Origin: Edwardsiella anguillarum ET080813
GTDB lineage: Bacteria; Pseudomonadota; Gammaproteobacteria; Enterobacterales; Enterobacteriaceae
NCBI RefSeq assembly: GCF_000264765.2
Contig: NZ_CP006664.1
Location: 4,136,129 to 4,200,128 of the forward strand
Length of the DNA stretch: 64,000 nucleotides
Reading direction: 5' to 3'
Both the position numbers and the translations under genes were made by a program. Shown here one piece after another: positions 33,341 through 41,449 of this stretch. The notes under the pieces were generated by a model that was not told the origin of the DNA, searched no databases, and saw only the letters and a program-made list of their open reading frames with translations. Each line of letters starts with the position of its first letter. Position 1 is the stretch's first letter.

Positions 33341-34380
33341 AGCACGTCCTCCCATCCCTGCGCCGTGTTCCACTCCGCTCCCAGCAGGGTTTTCAGTGAG
33401 CGATCCTGAACACCCGCTTCCGGTGCCCCCAGGCGGATCACCAGCTCATCCCATTTCTCACGCAACTTCGCCGGGCTCAGGACATTGCGGCACCAGAACG
33501 GATCACGGTTTACTCGGCCAAACAGCTCGCAAATCTGCCGGTGAGTGCGCCCATCCAGCTCGCACATCAGGCGCACCTCGTTAGCCCAAGCTATCCAATT
33601 GGGGGCCTTGGGCCTAACCATCTCCCCATCGTATTCAGCGGCTTGTTCGTGCAGTCGAAGGATGCGCCCCCATATCCATTCGGCGCAGGTCAGATCCTCC
33701 TGCCTGCCCCACAGGCGCTTTTTGGCACTGAACACCACCGCCTCTGGATGACGAGACAAAAAATCATGATCGCGGTCAGACTCGTCCGGTTGCGCAGCGT
33801 CCGGACAAGAAGATCTTTTTACTGACGGATCTGTTTTAACTGACGGATCGGGGTCAACCATTGACCCCTTAACGGGGGTGTTTTTACCAATGGTTGACCC
33901 CTCAACGATTGGGGGGTCAATATTTGGGGGGTCAACCGTTAACCCCTCAACCGTTGGGGGGTCAATATTTGGGGGGTCAACCGTTAACCCCTCAACCGTT
34001 GGGGGGTCAATATTTGAGGGGTCAATCATTGGGGGGGTAACGCGCCCACCCCGCTTTTTGAACTTGTTGGCCATGCGGGCCGCCGCTGCCGCCTCCTCCA
34101 GCTTATCGACATTGATCTGGTAAACATTGCTCAGATCACGCCCACCAGACTTACGAGCAGTCTTAGTCAGCCAGCCATCACGCGCCAGCTCATCTATCGC
34201 CGCTGAGACTGTAGTCTTGCTCCTGGCACCTATCTGACGCTGGATAGTCTCCACCGCCGGCCACGACAGCCCCTCATCGTTGCTGTAATCCGCTAACCGA
34301 GCCATCACAGCCACGCGGGAAAGGATCAGACCAGCATGGGCACACCCTTCCCATACCAGACCATGCAATTTGCTACTCAT
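33337..34380 (-). CDS. Replication initiator O, with the origin inside
   Basis: The 347 residues start with a winged-helix domain (A-R-L-A-D-Y-S-N-D-E-G-L-S-W-P-A-V-E-T-I, K-T-T-V-S-A-A-I-D-E-L). A repetitive linker of D-P-P-N-I-D-P-P-T-V-E-G repeats follows, encoded by the origin iterons. The C-terminal domain (C-A-E-W-I-W-G-R-I-L, N-W-I-A-W-A-N-E-V-R-L) is the P-binding part seen in many enterobacterial phages. It binds the iterons and starts theta replication. Confidence 0.85.
   Translation of the reverse strand: MSSKLHGLVWEGCAHAGLILSRVAVMARLADYSNDEGLSWPAVETIQRQIGARSKTTVSAAIDELARDGWLTKTARKSGGRDLSNVYQINVDKLEEAAAAARMANKFKKRGGRVTPPMIDPSNIDPPTVEGLTVDPPNIDPPTVEGLTVDPPNIDPPIVEGSTIGKNTPVKGSMVDPDPSVKTDPSVKRSSCPDAAQPDESDRDHDFLSRHPEAVVFSAKKRLWGRQEDLTCAEWIWGRILRLHEQAAEYDGEMVRPKAPNWIAWANEVRLMCELDGRTHRQICELFGRVNRDPFWCRNVLSPAKLREKWDELVIRLGAPEAGVQDRSLKTLLGAEWNTAQGWEDVL
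33838..34040. other. Prophage replication origin iterons within the O gene
   Basis: About ten copies of GGGGTCAA or its complement lie within 200 bp. Two perfect 45-bp tandem units occupy 33911-33955 and 33956-34000 and a partial third 34001-34040. The unit pairs GGGGGGTCAATATTT with GGGGTCAACCGTTAACCCCT, so each contains inverted half-sites. The 45-bp period keeps the reading frame of O. This matches the lambda layout, in which the origin lies inside gene O. Confidence 0.8.
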
Positions 34381-34930
34381 CGCATACCTCCTTGTTGCTG
34401 TTCAGCGAACGATCGACAAGCGCTGAGGCGAAAAGACCATCGTTGATGTAGTCATGCAGGCGGTGAGCCAAGGGGGACTGGGAAGCCACCAGCATGGGGT
34501 ACAGGTGAGCCATCCACACCCGGTGGATCTCTGTCATGTAGAGATATACAGCGTGCGCATTGTGTGCGGGGCCTGGTAGCGTTGGTACGTCGTTTAGGAC
34601 CCTTTCCATCTGGTTAAAGGCGGTGATGTAGGCTTCTTTGAACCGGGCCGCCCGCTTGCCGGTAAAGCCCATAGCCAGGAACGCGAAACCATCGCGAGTG
34701 ATTTGGTAGGCAGGGGTTCGGCGAACGGCGCCATTACCCACGGTCACATCGATAAACATCTCCGCAAAATTGCGGGCATGAAAACCGGGGGAACACTCGA
34801 GGGTGCGGATTTTCTTTAGAACGTCATCGTGACGCTTAAGGAAATAGTCAGCAATAGCGACAGAGGAAGTCACGACCTGACCGTTGATAACGGTGATTTC
34901 AGGGTGATCGAGGACGGGGATCGTAGCCAT
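34373..34930 (-). CDS. Rha-family regulatory protein
   Basis: 185 residues from the ATG at 34930. The Rha pattern is evident: H-P-E-I-T-V-I-N-G-Q-V-V-T-S-S-V-A-I-A-D-Y-F, K-R-H-D-D-V-L-K-K-I-R, then Y-Q-I-T-R-D-G-F-A-F-L-A-M-G-F-T-G-K. Rha proteins interfere with lysogeny and are made early. The frame is open far upstream, through the Ash-like leader, but AGAGG precedes this ATG. Confidence 0.88.
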   Translation of the reverse strand: MATIPVLDHPEITVINGQVVTSSVAIADYFLKRHDDVLKKIRTLECSPGFHARNFAEMFIDVTVGNGAVRRTPAYQITRDGFAFLAMGFTGKRAARFKEAYITAFNQMERVLNDVPTLPGPAHNAHAVYLYMTEIHRVWMAHLYPMLVASQSPLAHRLHDYINDGLFASALVDRSLNSNKEVCDE

Positions 34931-35205
34931 GATGGCAGCCTCTTGCGAAAGTGATATGTCACCACCGCAGACGCCAATCTGACTGGTGGTGAACCGAACA
35001 GGGTTGGCGTAACCGGTCGCAAGAGAACCCGGCGCATCTTTCGATGCCCCTGCCCGGCCCACCATAATCTGGATGTAGCCGTGCATCGCACACAAAAAAA
35101 CCGCTACAGCGCGGTTGTGCGCTCTTACGAATTCCGGGACGCCAATCCCGGCAACGGATTTTGCCGTTGCTTTTCCAGTGTAGCGCCCGCAATTTAAAGA
35201 ATCAA
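34931..35205 (-). other. Ash-family-like leader upstream of rha
   Basis: The minus strand in frame with rha reads R-A-H-N-R-A-V-A-V-F, then H-G-Y-I-Q-I-M-V-G-R-A-G-A-S-K-D-A-P-G-S-L-A-T-G, which resembles proteins annotated as the Ash family (P4 epsilon region). It also holds hairpins (GCAACGGCAAAATCCGTTGC; CCGGGATTGGCGTCCCGG). Similar sequence sits ahead of rha or other early genes in many prophages, so it may be a conserved RNA or leader element rather than a protein gene. Confidence 0.5.
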
Positions 35206-35208
35206 CAT

Positions 35209-35242
35209 TTGACTTCCGATTTAATGTAACTACACTAATTGT
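35209..35242 (+). promoter_or_regulatory. Probable brnTA promoter and operator
   Basis: TTGACT at 35209 and TACACT at 35231 are 16 bp apart. TGTAACTACA (35225-35234), a dyad, overlaps the -10 and could be the site where the BrnA antitoxin represses. The expected start of transcription is at or beside the brnT ATG, so the message may lack a leader. Confidence 0.5.
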
Positions 35243-35515
35243 ATGAAAATTGAATATGACCAGAACAAGCGGGAGAAAACGCTGCTGGAACGCGGCATTG
35301 ATTTTGCCAGAGCCAGTGAAATCTTCGCGGGGATGCACTTCACCGCCGAAGACTGCCGCCAGGACTATGGGGAGATCAGAAAAATCACCGTAGGGAAACT
35401 GGATGCCAGAATTGTCGTCATGGTCTGGACGCCACGCGGTAACGGGCGGCGCATTATCTCTATGAGGAAAGCCAATGAGCGAGAAATTAAAAGATTTGAA
35501 AAGTACCTGGGTTGA
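35243..35515 (+). CDS. brnT: BrnT toxin (type II, RNase-like)
   Basis: The 90 residues carry the BrnT signature: F-D-x-x-K-R-E-K-T-L-L-E-R-G-I-D-F-A-R-A near the N-terminus (here Y-D-Q-N-K-R-E), Y-G-E-I-R-K-I-T-V-G-K-L near the middle, and R-G-N-G-R-R-I-I-S-M-R-K-A-N-E-R-E at the end. BrnT is a RelE-fold ribonuclease that stops translation. The gene order toxin then antitoxin, with a 41-bp overlap, is typical. It is on the strand opposite to the phage early genes around it. Confidence 0.93.
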   Translation: MKIEYDQNKREKTLLERGIDFARASEIFAGMHFTAEDCRQDYGEIRKITVGKLDARIVVMVWTPRGNGRRIISMRKANEREIKRFEKYLG

Positions 35516-35759
35516 TCCGGATGATGCGCCAGAGCTGGATGAGGCGTTCTTTGCCGGTGCAGACCTGTATGACGGCAAAAAACGTGTTCGGCGCGGAAGA
35601 CCATCGTCCGATAAACCAACCAAACAATCCGCCACTATCCGGTACTCCCCGGAGGTCATCGCCGCATTCCGCTCAACCGGACGTGGATGGCAAACTCGCA
35701 TGGATGCCGCCCTCAAAGACTGGTTAACGCAGCACAACCCGGCGGATGTCAAAATCTGA
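35475..35759 (+). CDS. brnA: BrnA antitoxin
   Basis: The 94 residues have an N-terminal toxin-binding part (W-V-D-P-D-D-A-P-E-L-D-E-A-F-F) and a C-terminal ribbon-helix-helix-like part (S-A-T-I-R-Y-S-P-E-V-I-A-A-F-R-S-T-G-R-G), usual for BrnA. It neutralises BrnT and represses the operon. The start overlaps the toxin gene. Confidence 0.92.
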   Translation: MSEKLKDLKSTWVDPDDAPELDEAFFAGADLYDGKKRVRRGRPSSDKPTKQSATIRYSPEVIAAFRSTGRGWQTRMDAALKDWLTQHNPADVKI

Positions 35760-35805
35760 TCGTACCTACCCACCCGCCTGTGGGCGATTAATCGTTGATC
35801 AATGC

Positions 35806-35985
35806 TCACGCTAGCCTCCTGAAATAGGCGTTGAACACAACCAAGGCCGCGTTAATCAGCCAGCCACAGCCCGGTTCAGTTCGCAGATAGGTAACCTGTT
35901 GCCTCTCTGCGCACGTCGCAACCACACGCACGGTATGCCCATACACGTCTTGGTACAGATGGCCGACTCGCGGATACTTAGCCAT
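35806..35985 (-). CDS. DUF4222-type small phage protein
   Basis: 59 residues from an ATG with the strong RBS GGGAGGGGGATC. The pattern M-A-K-Y-P-R-V-G-H-L-Y-Q-D-V-Y-G-H-T-V-R-V matches DUF4222, short proteins with a single small beta domain common in lambdoid early regions. The same frame is open upstream to an ATG at 36171, which would add 62 residues without family support. Confidence 0.7.
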   Translation of the reverse strand: MAKYPRVGHLYQDVYGHTVRVVATCAERQQVTYLRTEPGCGWLINAALVVFNAYFRRLA

Positions 35986-36176
35986 GATCCCCCTCCCGTA
36001 AAACGCCCCCCAGGCGATACCCACCGCCTCGCGGCTGACTACCAATCCCCGGCGCGGTTGGTTGTTGCCAGGTGTCCCCTGCCCCGCTACGATTTGCTCA
36101 TAGCTCAGACGGCCACCGGCGATCCGGCACCGAAATTGCGCCCGAGGGCGGTTTGGGCTTAGAATGTCCATGCGTC

Positions 36177-36704
36177 TTAATCTCCACACGAGTTATGCGC
36201 AGGCGCACTGGGACGGCATTCCCGGTGCGCCACCCACACCGCTGAGTCATCAGCAATTGCGGCACCATTCAGGGCCATGAAGGCAAAAAACCCACACGCG
36301 TGATGGCGCATCTTCCGCCAGAACAGCGTCATTAACGCCTGCTGTTCAGCGCCACAAATCACACCGTCTGCAGCAGCCTCCACTTTGGCTTTCGCCAGCT
36401 CACCATCGGCGACCAACTCCCGCATGCTTTGTTCGTACAGCTCCACGTTGTCGATCTGCTCCAGAACGGGGATATCAACCAGTAATTTCCCCCGGCGCGC
36501 GGCGTGGTATTCAGCCAGCAGTGACGTCCCGGAGACATCCTCCATCCGCTCTATCTCTGCCAATGTGAAGAACCGGCTGGCGCACTTCTGATCAAGGTGG
36601 TTGCGGAACGCGTCATAGGTCATGCCAAGCTGTACGGCCATCGCCTTCTGCCCTCCCGGGTACGTCCGACATATCGCTTTGATCGTCGTCTTGATGTCTA
36701 CCAT
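36177..36704 (-). CDS. YmfL-family (CII-position) regulator
   Basis: The 175 residues have an N-terminal helix-turn-helix (G-G-Q-K-A-M-A-V-Q-L-G-M-T-Y-D-A-F-R-N-H-L). F-F-T-L-A-E-I-E-R-M-E-D-V-S-G follows, then a long helical C-terminal part, as in e14 YmfL. It occupies the place of cII downstream of cro and probably regulates the lysis/lysogeny choice. Confidence 0.85.
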   Translation of the reverse strand: MVDIKTTIKAICRTYPGGQKAMAVQLGMTYDAFRNHLDQKCASRFFTLAEIERMEDVSGTSLLAEYHAARRGKLLVDIPVLEQIDNVELYEQSMRELVADGELAKAKVEAAADGVICGAEQQALMTLFWRKMRHHACGFFAFMALNGAAIADDSAVWVAHRECRPSAPAHNSCGD

Positions 36705-36723
36705 CGTCTTTCCCTCTCGGTAG

Positions 36724-36930
36724 TTACTGGTGATTACAACCGGCTGTATTATTCTTCTGGTACAAGGCCGCGTCGTACTTGATGCCGCCCTTGGTAACCT
36801 TCTCGACTAGCAGTGCATATTTCCAAGGAATCACCACATCCCATAGGCTGACTGTTGATTTGGAGATGCCTAGCGCTCTAGCGGTTTTTGTGCCATTGCC
36901 GAAGTAAGCAATGACGTCATTTTTATGCAT
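36724..36930 (-). CDS. Cro-like repressor
   Basis: 68 residues from the ATG with GGAGGG five bases upstream. D-V-I-A-Y-F-G-N-G-T-K-T-A-R-A-L-G-I-S-K-S-T-V-S forms a helix-turn-helix of the Cro/YdaS type. It is divergent from cI across the operator region 36958-37020, as in lambda. Confidence 0.85.
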   Translation of the reverse strand: MHKNDVIAYFGNGTKTARALGISKSTVSLWDVVIPWKYALLVEKVTKGGIKYDAALYQKNNTAGCNHQ

Positions 36931-36957
36931 GTGACCCTCCTCGCTCAGATAGATGCA

Positions 36958-37020
36958 GTTTAATCTTTCAAACAAAATAAGGTCAAGAAATTAAACTCAT
37001 TTTGGTTTAAGTTTTTAAAC
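36958..37020. promoter_or_regulatory. Right operator, three repressor sites between cro and cI
   Basis: Three related 16-mers lie at 36958-36973 (GTTTAATCTTTCAAAC), 36981-36996 (GGTCAAGAAATTAAAC) and 37005-37020 (GTTTAAGTTTTTAAAC). They are spaced by 7-8 bp and share GTTTAA/TTAAAC half-sites. The third abuts the cI start codon. The layout mirrors OR1-OR3 of lambda. Confidence 0.8.
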
Positions 37021-37671
37021 ATGAAGAAAGAGAGTATGAGTGACCGCATAAGCCTGCGAATGCGCACTCTAAAGCTGAAAAACAAAGATTTAACTGATGC
37101 AACAGGCGCATCAAAAGGTACTGTTAGCCAGTGGGTTAACGGTGGGACGGAACCATCTTCGAAGTACATGTCTCCGCTTGCCGGAGTTCTCGGAGTATCT
37201 GAGCGATGGCTCCTAGAAGGAGGCCACATTGAGGAAGTCAGTGGCAACGCAATACCTGGGCCAGATGTTTGCCGCCGGGTTCCCCTTCTGTCTCAAGTTC
37301 AAGCAGGTAACTGGAAAGAAATAGTAGAACATCACTTTGATGATTTAACGGAGTGGGTTGAAACTACAGCAAAAGTATCACCTTACGCATTCTCTCTTCG
37401 CGTGGTCGGTGATTCAATGTCTAACCCTGGTTCCGGAGTGTCGTTACCAGAGGGATCTATTGTTATAGTTGACCCTGAAGCTGACCTGGTAAATGGGCGC
37501 ATCGTCGTTGCTAGGCTGAAAAGCACAAATGAAGCGACAGTGAAAAAACTATCGATAGATGGGCCAAATATCTACTTAATGCCTCTTAATCCCAACTACA
37601 AACCAATCCAACTAGACAGCATGTGTGAGATCGTCGGTGTCTGCGTTAGAGTTGAGCAAAGCCTGATCTAA
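37021..37671 (+). CDS. CI-type phage repressor with LexA-like protease domain
   Basis: 216 residues. The N-terminal HTH (K-D-L-T-D-A-T-G-A-S-K-G-T-V-S-Q-W-V) is followed by the cleavage region (V-Q-A-G-N-W) and an S24 peptidase domain: V-V-G-D-S-M-S-N-P with the catalytic Ser, and R-I-V-V-A-R-L-K with the Lys. It should maintain lysogeny and be cleaved in the SOS response. An ATG at 37036 is an alternative start with GAGAG upstream; the first ATG abuts an operator and would give a leaderless message, as lambda cI does from PRM. Confidence 0.93.
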   Translation: MKKESMSDRISLRMRTLKLKNKDLTDATGASKGTVSQWVNGGTEPSSKYMSPLAGVLGVSERWLLEGGHIEEVSGNAIPGPDVCRRVPLLSQVQAGNWKEIVEHHFDDLTEWVETTAKVSPYAFSLRVVGDSMSNPGSGVSLPEGSIVIVDPEADLVNGRIVVARLKSTNEATVKKLSIDGPNIYLMPLNPNYKPIQLDSMCEIVGVCVRVEQSLI

Positions 37672-37703
37672 CCACACCCATCCATCCTCCATCCTCAAAC
37701 ATC

Positions 37704-37728
37704 AAACCGGCACATGCCGGTTTTTTTC
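37704..37728 (+). terminator. Terminator of cI
   Basis: AAACCGGC ACAT GCCGGTTTTTTT is a perfect stem with a T run just after the cI stop. It separates cI from the pL region. Confidence 0.88.
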
Positions 37729-37745
37729 ATATCCATAGAAAAAAT

Positions 37746-37796
37746 GTTTAAATATTTAAACAAAATCATTGACCATTTTGTTTTATTGTTTAAACT
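37746..37796 (+). promoter_or_regulatory. Left operator and putative pL promoter
   Basis: GTTTAAATATTTAAAC (37746-37761) is a perfect 16-bp palindrome of the same type as the sites before cI, and GTTTTATTGTTTAAAC (37780-37795) is a second one. Between and overlapping them lie TTGACC (about 37769-37774) and TAAACT (37791-37796), 16 bp apart, reading rightward. This fits the pL/OL arrangement that drives the right-hand early genes. Confidence 0.7.
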
Positions 37797-38310
37797 CTCT
37801 TCATCAGCCATAGCACAAAGTTTCAAACCAATGTCATACCCGCAACATCGTAGGAAAACGTTCGCTTGCAGCAAAAAGCGCCCTATCGGACGCTCCGCTC
37901 TTTAACAATCAAAACAATGCACTCGGCGTTGAGCGAAGAGATTCGCATAACTCAGTTCCCAGGCATCCCCAGGCATCACGGTGCTATGGCATCCCTGGCC
38001 AGCAGCGGACAATGATGAGTGCAATCTGCCAGTAAACCTAGCCATGGATACTCAACTTTTATGTTAATAGCATCTATTTATTACTAAATCTAAAAATTGA
38101 GCCGTGGTAGGAAAGATCGTAAGTAATACGAATACACAAGGCAAACCAACTCATAGAGGATTATTCTTGGTAATTTTTTACAGTTCAGCTCATTAAAAGT
38201 CATGGGATGAGCTTCAGATAGATCATCTGTGATCTACATAATGATATTTCAATGAAAAACTAAAAAACATGACGTATAATTGACAATTAACTAAAAAGAT
38301 TAGGAAAATT
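37797..38310. other. Early leader region with a boxA-like site, no visible gene
   Basis: I see no gene here. CGCTCTTTAACA (37896-37907) matches boxA elements of nut sites and rRNA leaders. A hairpin sequence at 37873-37894 recurs exactly at 44739-44760. No N-like antiterminator is visible. The right part is AT-rich and includes TATAAT at 38274, likely the promoter of the membrane-protein gene. Confidence 0.5.
37873..37911. repeat. Left copy of a terminator-containing repeat flanking cargo
   Basis: A 22-bp block containing AGCGCCCTATCGGACGCT is identical to 44739-44760, and the next 17 bases are largely conserved (CTCTTTAA...ATCA). On the minus strand it is a terminator-like hairpin with a T run, but no minus-strand gene feeds it here. 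Confidence 0.75.
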
Positions 38311-38456
38311 ATGTTTGGCTTACTCATTAAGAGCCTCTCAGATAAAATCAAGGCTGATATCAAAAAAACTTAAAAAACAACGCGATCTATAGAAAACATT
38401 GCTGGAATCTGCCTGAAAGAATACAGGTTTACTGCTCCACTCACTACTTAAAAGCA

Positions 38457-41423
38457 ATGCTCATTCTCTGGACTGCAGCAGGTTGCTCACTACTGATAGC
38501 TGAACTATTTCGCTCACAATTTCATTCAGTTGCCAGCACCCATCTGAAAGGGGTCACTACGTTGCCGACATGGATGTCTAGCCTCCTTGGTGGCCAGTTG
38601 ACAATCATTGGTATCGTATTTCCGCTTGTTGTTGGCCTAATCAGTGTTCTTTTCCAGAAAAAATCATCCAGGATACATATACAATCAGCCTACCAATTGC
38701 ATTCAGGCTATATGTTTGCTGGGCTTAGCGGATTGTCATTAGCCGCATTTATACTAATTGGAGGGATGGTCTCGTCTATAGGGGACAAATATCTTGATGT
38801 AGCCTTTGCCATTACGGCATTAGTATGGATGCTTTTCAATATTTCACTGTCAATATGGTTCTTTATCACAAGCCTTAATATATTAGATGATAAAAAACGT
38901 GATCGCCTGATGCTTAAATATTTTCAGTCAGAGATTGTGAGTAATTATATCATCCGTTCACAGATAGATTCATCGATCAATTATCTTAGTATACATATCG
39001 ACAAACAACATATCAAAGGAATAGAGATCGTTAACCGGTATGATTCTAACATGCATCTAATACATCATAATCTTCATGAAGATAAAGAAATCAGAGATGT
39101 AAAACTATGGCTGGTAAATCTTTTATTTCGCAGATTAAAACCTGTCAAAGGGAAAACTGGTAAAATAATCATAACCTCCTCCTTAAAACATAACAAAAAT
39201 AAAATTACGTTACTTGCATCTTCGGATGTAATCATTCCTAGATACTGGACTTTTCTATTCAAAATTTGTTTTATCAAGGGACCTAAAGAAAACCGAAAGG
39301 CGTATAGAAATATTACCCGTGACTTCTATGGTGAAGCGTATGATGCTTTGAGCGACAGGAATATTAGCACCTTCATCGCAGCAACCGACAGACTGATTGA
39401 AACCTATACAACGCTAAAGAAAAGTTTTCAGTGTAATAGCATGAACTATTTGGATAAATATAATGATTCAGGATCACTTGTTACGTTTAGCCAATCTTTC
39501 CACCATGATTTTTACGCATTCAACCATGAAGCTGTAAAGTCACTAGAAACAACAGGAGAGTATTTCCGAAAAATAATTGATGTTCCATTTTCTATTTATC
39601 GTGAATTGGATTGTGTTAAAATTAATGAATTTCAACAGTGTATTCAGTCTCTCTTCTATTTATGGCATGCACTCATCAACTGGAGATCTGGTTATGGAGA
39701 TAATCTATCAATAAGTCAAGAACAACGCTATAGGGAGCTTATTCGATGTTTAATCGGGGAATGGGAAAGTTGGTACATGTGGCGACGTCCTAATGACAAG
39801 TCAGAAGATAGATTGGATGATTACTCGGAGCACCTCTTATATCATCTTAACCAGACTGCTCAGATAGCCATGACTGCTATAATGGCAGACGATCGCTTTG
39901 CCTCAGATCATAGCTCAGACATGCTGTTGCTTTGGTTCAGCCAGAATCGTTTTGAGCAGCATTTTGAAGAGTATCGTTGGCACAGTTTTTTCCTAACACC
40001 GTCATATTTAACTATGACACCCGATAGTCAAGAATGGTTATCTATACTCAGGGGATACCCATATTCTTATGAGGCGGCGCAATCAATTATTTTTTCCAAT
40101 GCTCTAGCAGACATACGACTACTGACAGCTGGATATATTATCTCTCATGTTAAGCAGAGGAATAATATTCGTCTGAAAGAAGTAATAAAGCGATTACTTA
40201 AATCTGAACTTGTTTATCCGACAGGAGCAAATGATCAGATGACTGCCACATTTACTTCTGCCACAGATATTATTGACAGTATTATCAGACTTGGATATCA
40301 ACAGGATACTCATAAAGGTTATTGGTACGAAAAACTATCAGATTTAGTTGAAAAATTTTCTGCATACAATGAAACAAAGATGATATCTGGACGTATCCAC
40401 ATGGGAATCTATGAGGATGTAAGCAATATATACGAAGGTTATACAGATATCGCATTTTATCTATCATCCAGCCCTCATCCAGTCAGTAGAAGAGTATTAA
40501 ATGCACTGAATGATAATATCTTTTCGTACCATAGAAAGGAGCGAATCATCTTTCAACTAGAACGAATGAAGCGCGATAAAGAAACATCTTCACGTGGATA
40601 CTTAATGTCTAAAGAAGAGTTTAAAAATAAAATAAATTTCTTTAATGAAACTCTGGATGCGTATATTCAGGCTTTTAATCAAAGTCTATATACAGATCTT
40701 CTCAACGCTGACATTGATACCGCACGTCTGAAAAAAACCGACCTCACTCTTACCCAAGAATTGCCTCAAACACTTACTCAGAATACTCTTCTTTCTCATT
40801 TTTCCTTCAGGACTTCTGAGGACAGTACCAAACAATGGGAAACTAAATGCATATGCACTGAAATTCCTAAAAACATTATCTCCAGAGACATCAATAGCAA
40901 TTTTTTCGAAGATCTAACATCGATTTCTAATGTAGAAAAACACATGCTTCACAACGTGTACCATCGCCTGTTACACTTATCCTCTTCCCGCACAGAAATA
41001 GTCCACGATGTAGAGGAACTTCTAAAAAATTTACGGGAGATAACATCGGATGAAGACAATTATACGTTGATCTTATTCGGAACCTACTTTGGACAGACAC
41101 TACGTGAGCTAACTCATCACGAGAATAGACATTCTGAGCTAGGGATTACACTTAACACAATATCAAACGTAAGAGACTTGATGCCGATCAGAGTCAATAA
41201 TTGCGATATATATCAAGTCTGGAGGCAAAACGAAAATCATTCCCTACTTATCCGGAATAGTATTTTCGGTGACATTTACTTCTTTAGCGATTCTGATAAC
41301 ACACTTTTCAATTCATCCTGGCAGAGTAGTGACGAAAATCCACTTGAAGGTATAGTAACTACCTGCTGGAAACAGGAAATGGAAATAAAAGGTTCTGCGG
41401 TTGCTAGATTCGAACATCTCTGA
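38457..41423 (+). CDS. Large membrane-anchored protein of unknown function (cargo, possible defence effector)
   Basis: 988 residues from the first in-frame ATG. The N-terminal 150 residues hold four hydrophobic segments (I-L-W-T-A-A-G-C-S-L-L-I-A; I-I-G-I-V-F-P-L-V-V-G-L-I; F-A-G-L-S-G-L-S-L-A-A-F-I-L; W-M-L-F-N-I-S-L-S-I-W-F-F). A soluble part of about 830 residues follows without a motif I can name. It is AT-rich and strand-isolated between pL and the small early genes. No RBS precedes this ATG; the frame is open upstream to 38358, and an RBS-preceded ATG at 38311 reads into it after a -1 shift (see findings). A role in phage exclusion is inferred only from place and architecture. Confidence 0.75.
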   Translation: MLILWTAAGCSLLIAELFRSQFHSVASTHLKGVTTLPTWMSSLLGGQLTIIGIVFPLVVGLISVLFQKKSSRIHIQSAYQLHSGYMFAGLSGLSLAAFILIGGMVSSIGDKYLDVAFAITALVWMLFNISLSIWFFITSLNILDDKKRDRLMLKYFQSEIVSNYIIRSQIDSSINYLSIHIDKQHIKGIEIVNRYDSNMHLIHHNLHEDKEIRDVKLWLVNLLFRRLKPVKGKTGKIIITSSLKHNKNKITLLASSDVIIPRYWTFLFKICFIKGPKENRKAYRNITRDFYGEAYDALSDRNISTFIAATDRLIETYTTLKKSFQCNSMNYLDKYNDSGSLVTFSQSFHHDFYAFNHEAVKSLETTGEYFRKIIDVPFSIYRELDCVKINEFQQCIQSLFYLWHALINWRSGYGDNLSISQEQRYRELIRCLIGEWESWYMWRRPNDKSEDRLDDYSEHLLYHLNQTAQIAMTAIMADDRFASDHSSDMLLLWFSQNRFEQHFEEYRWHSFFLTPSYLTMTPDSQEWLSILRGYPYSYEAAQSIIFSNALADIRLLTAGYIISHVKQRNNIRLKEVIKRLLKSELVYPTGANDQMTATFTSATDIIDSIIRLGYQQDTHKGYWYEKLSDLVEKFSAYNETKMISGRIHMGIYEDVSNIYEGYTDIAFYLSSSPHPVSRRVLNALNDNIFSYHRKERIIFQLERMKRDKETSSRGYLMSKEEFKNKINFFNETLDAYIQAFNQSLYTDLLNADIDTARLKKTDLTLTQELPQTLTQNTLLSHFSFRTSEDSTKQWETKCICTEIPKNIISRDINSNFFEDLTSISNVEKHMLHNVYHRLLHLSSSRTEIVHDVEELLKNLREITSDEDNYTLILFGTYFGQTLRELTHHENRHSELGITLNTISNVRDLMPIRVNNCDIYQVWRQNENHSLLIRNSIFGDIYFFSDSDNTLFNSSWQSSDENPLEGIVTTCWKQEMEIKGSAVARFEHL

Positions 41424-41449
41424 TAATTATTGCTGAACGAGAGACCTGA

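Noticed and set aside
33911..34040. Possible CRISPR array from the 45-bp repeats
   Set aside because: Units are contiguous, in frame within the initiator gene, and fit origin iterons.
34931..35809. One 478-residue protein including Rha
   Set aside because: The upstream part overlaps the brnTA genes and its promoter; an RBS-supported start for Rha lies at 34930.
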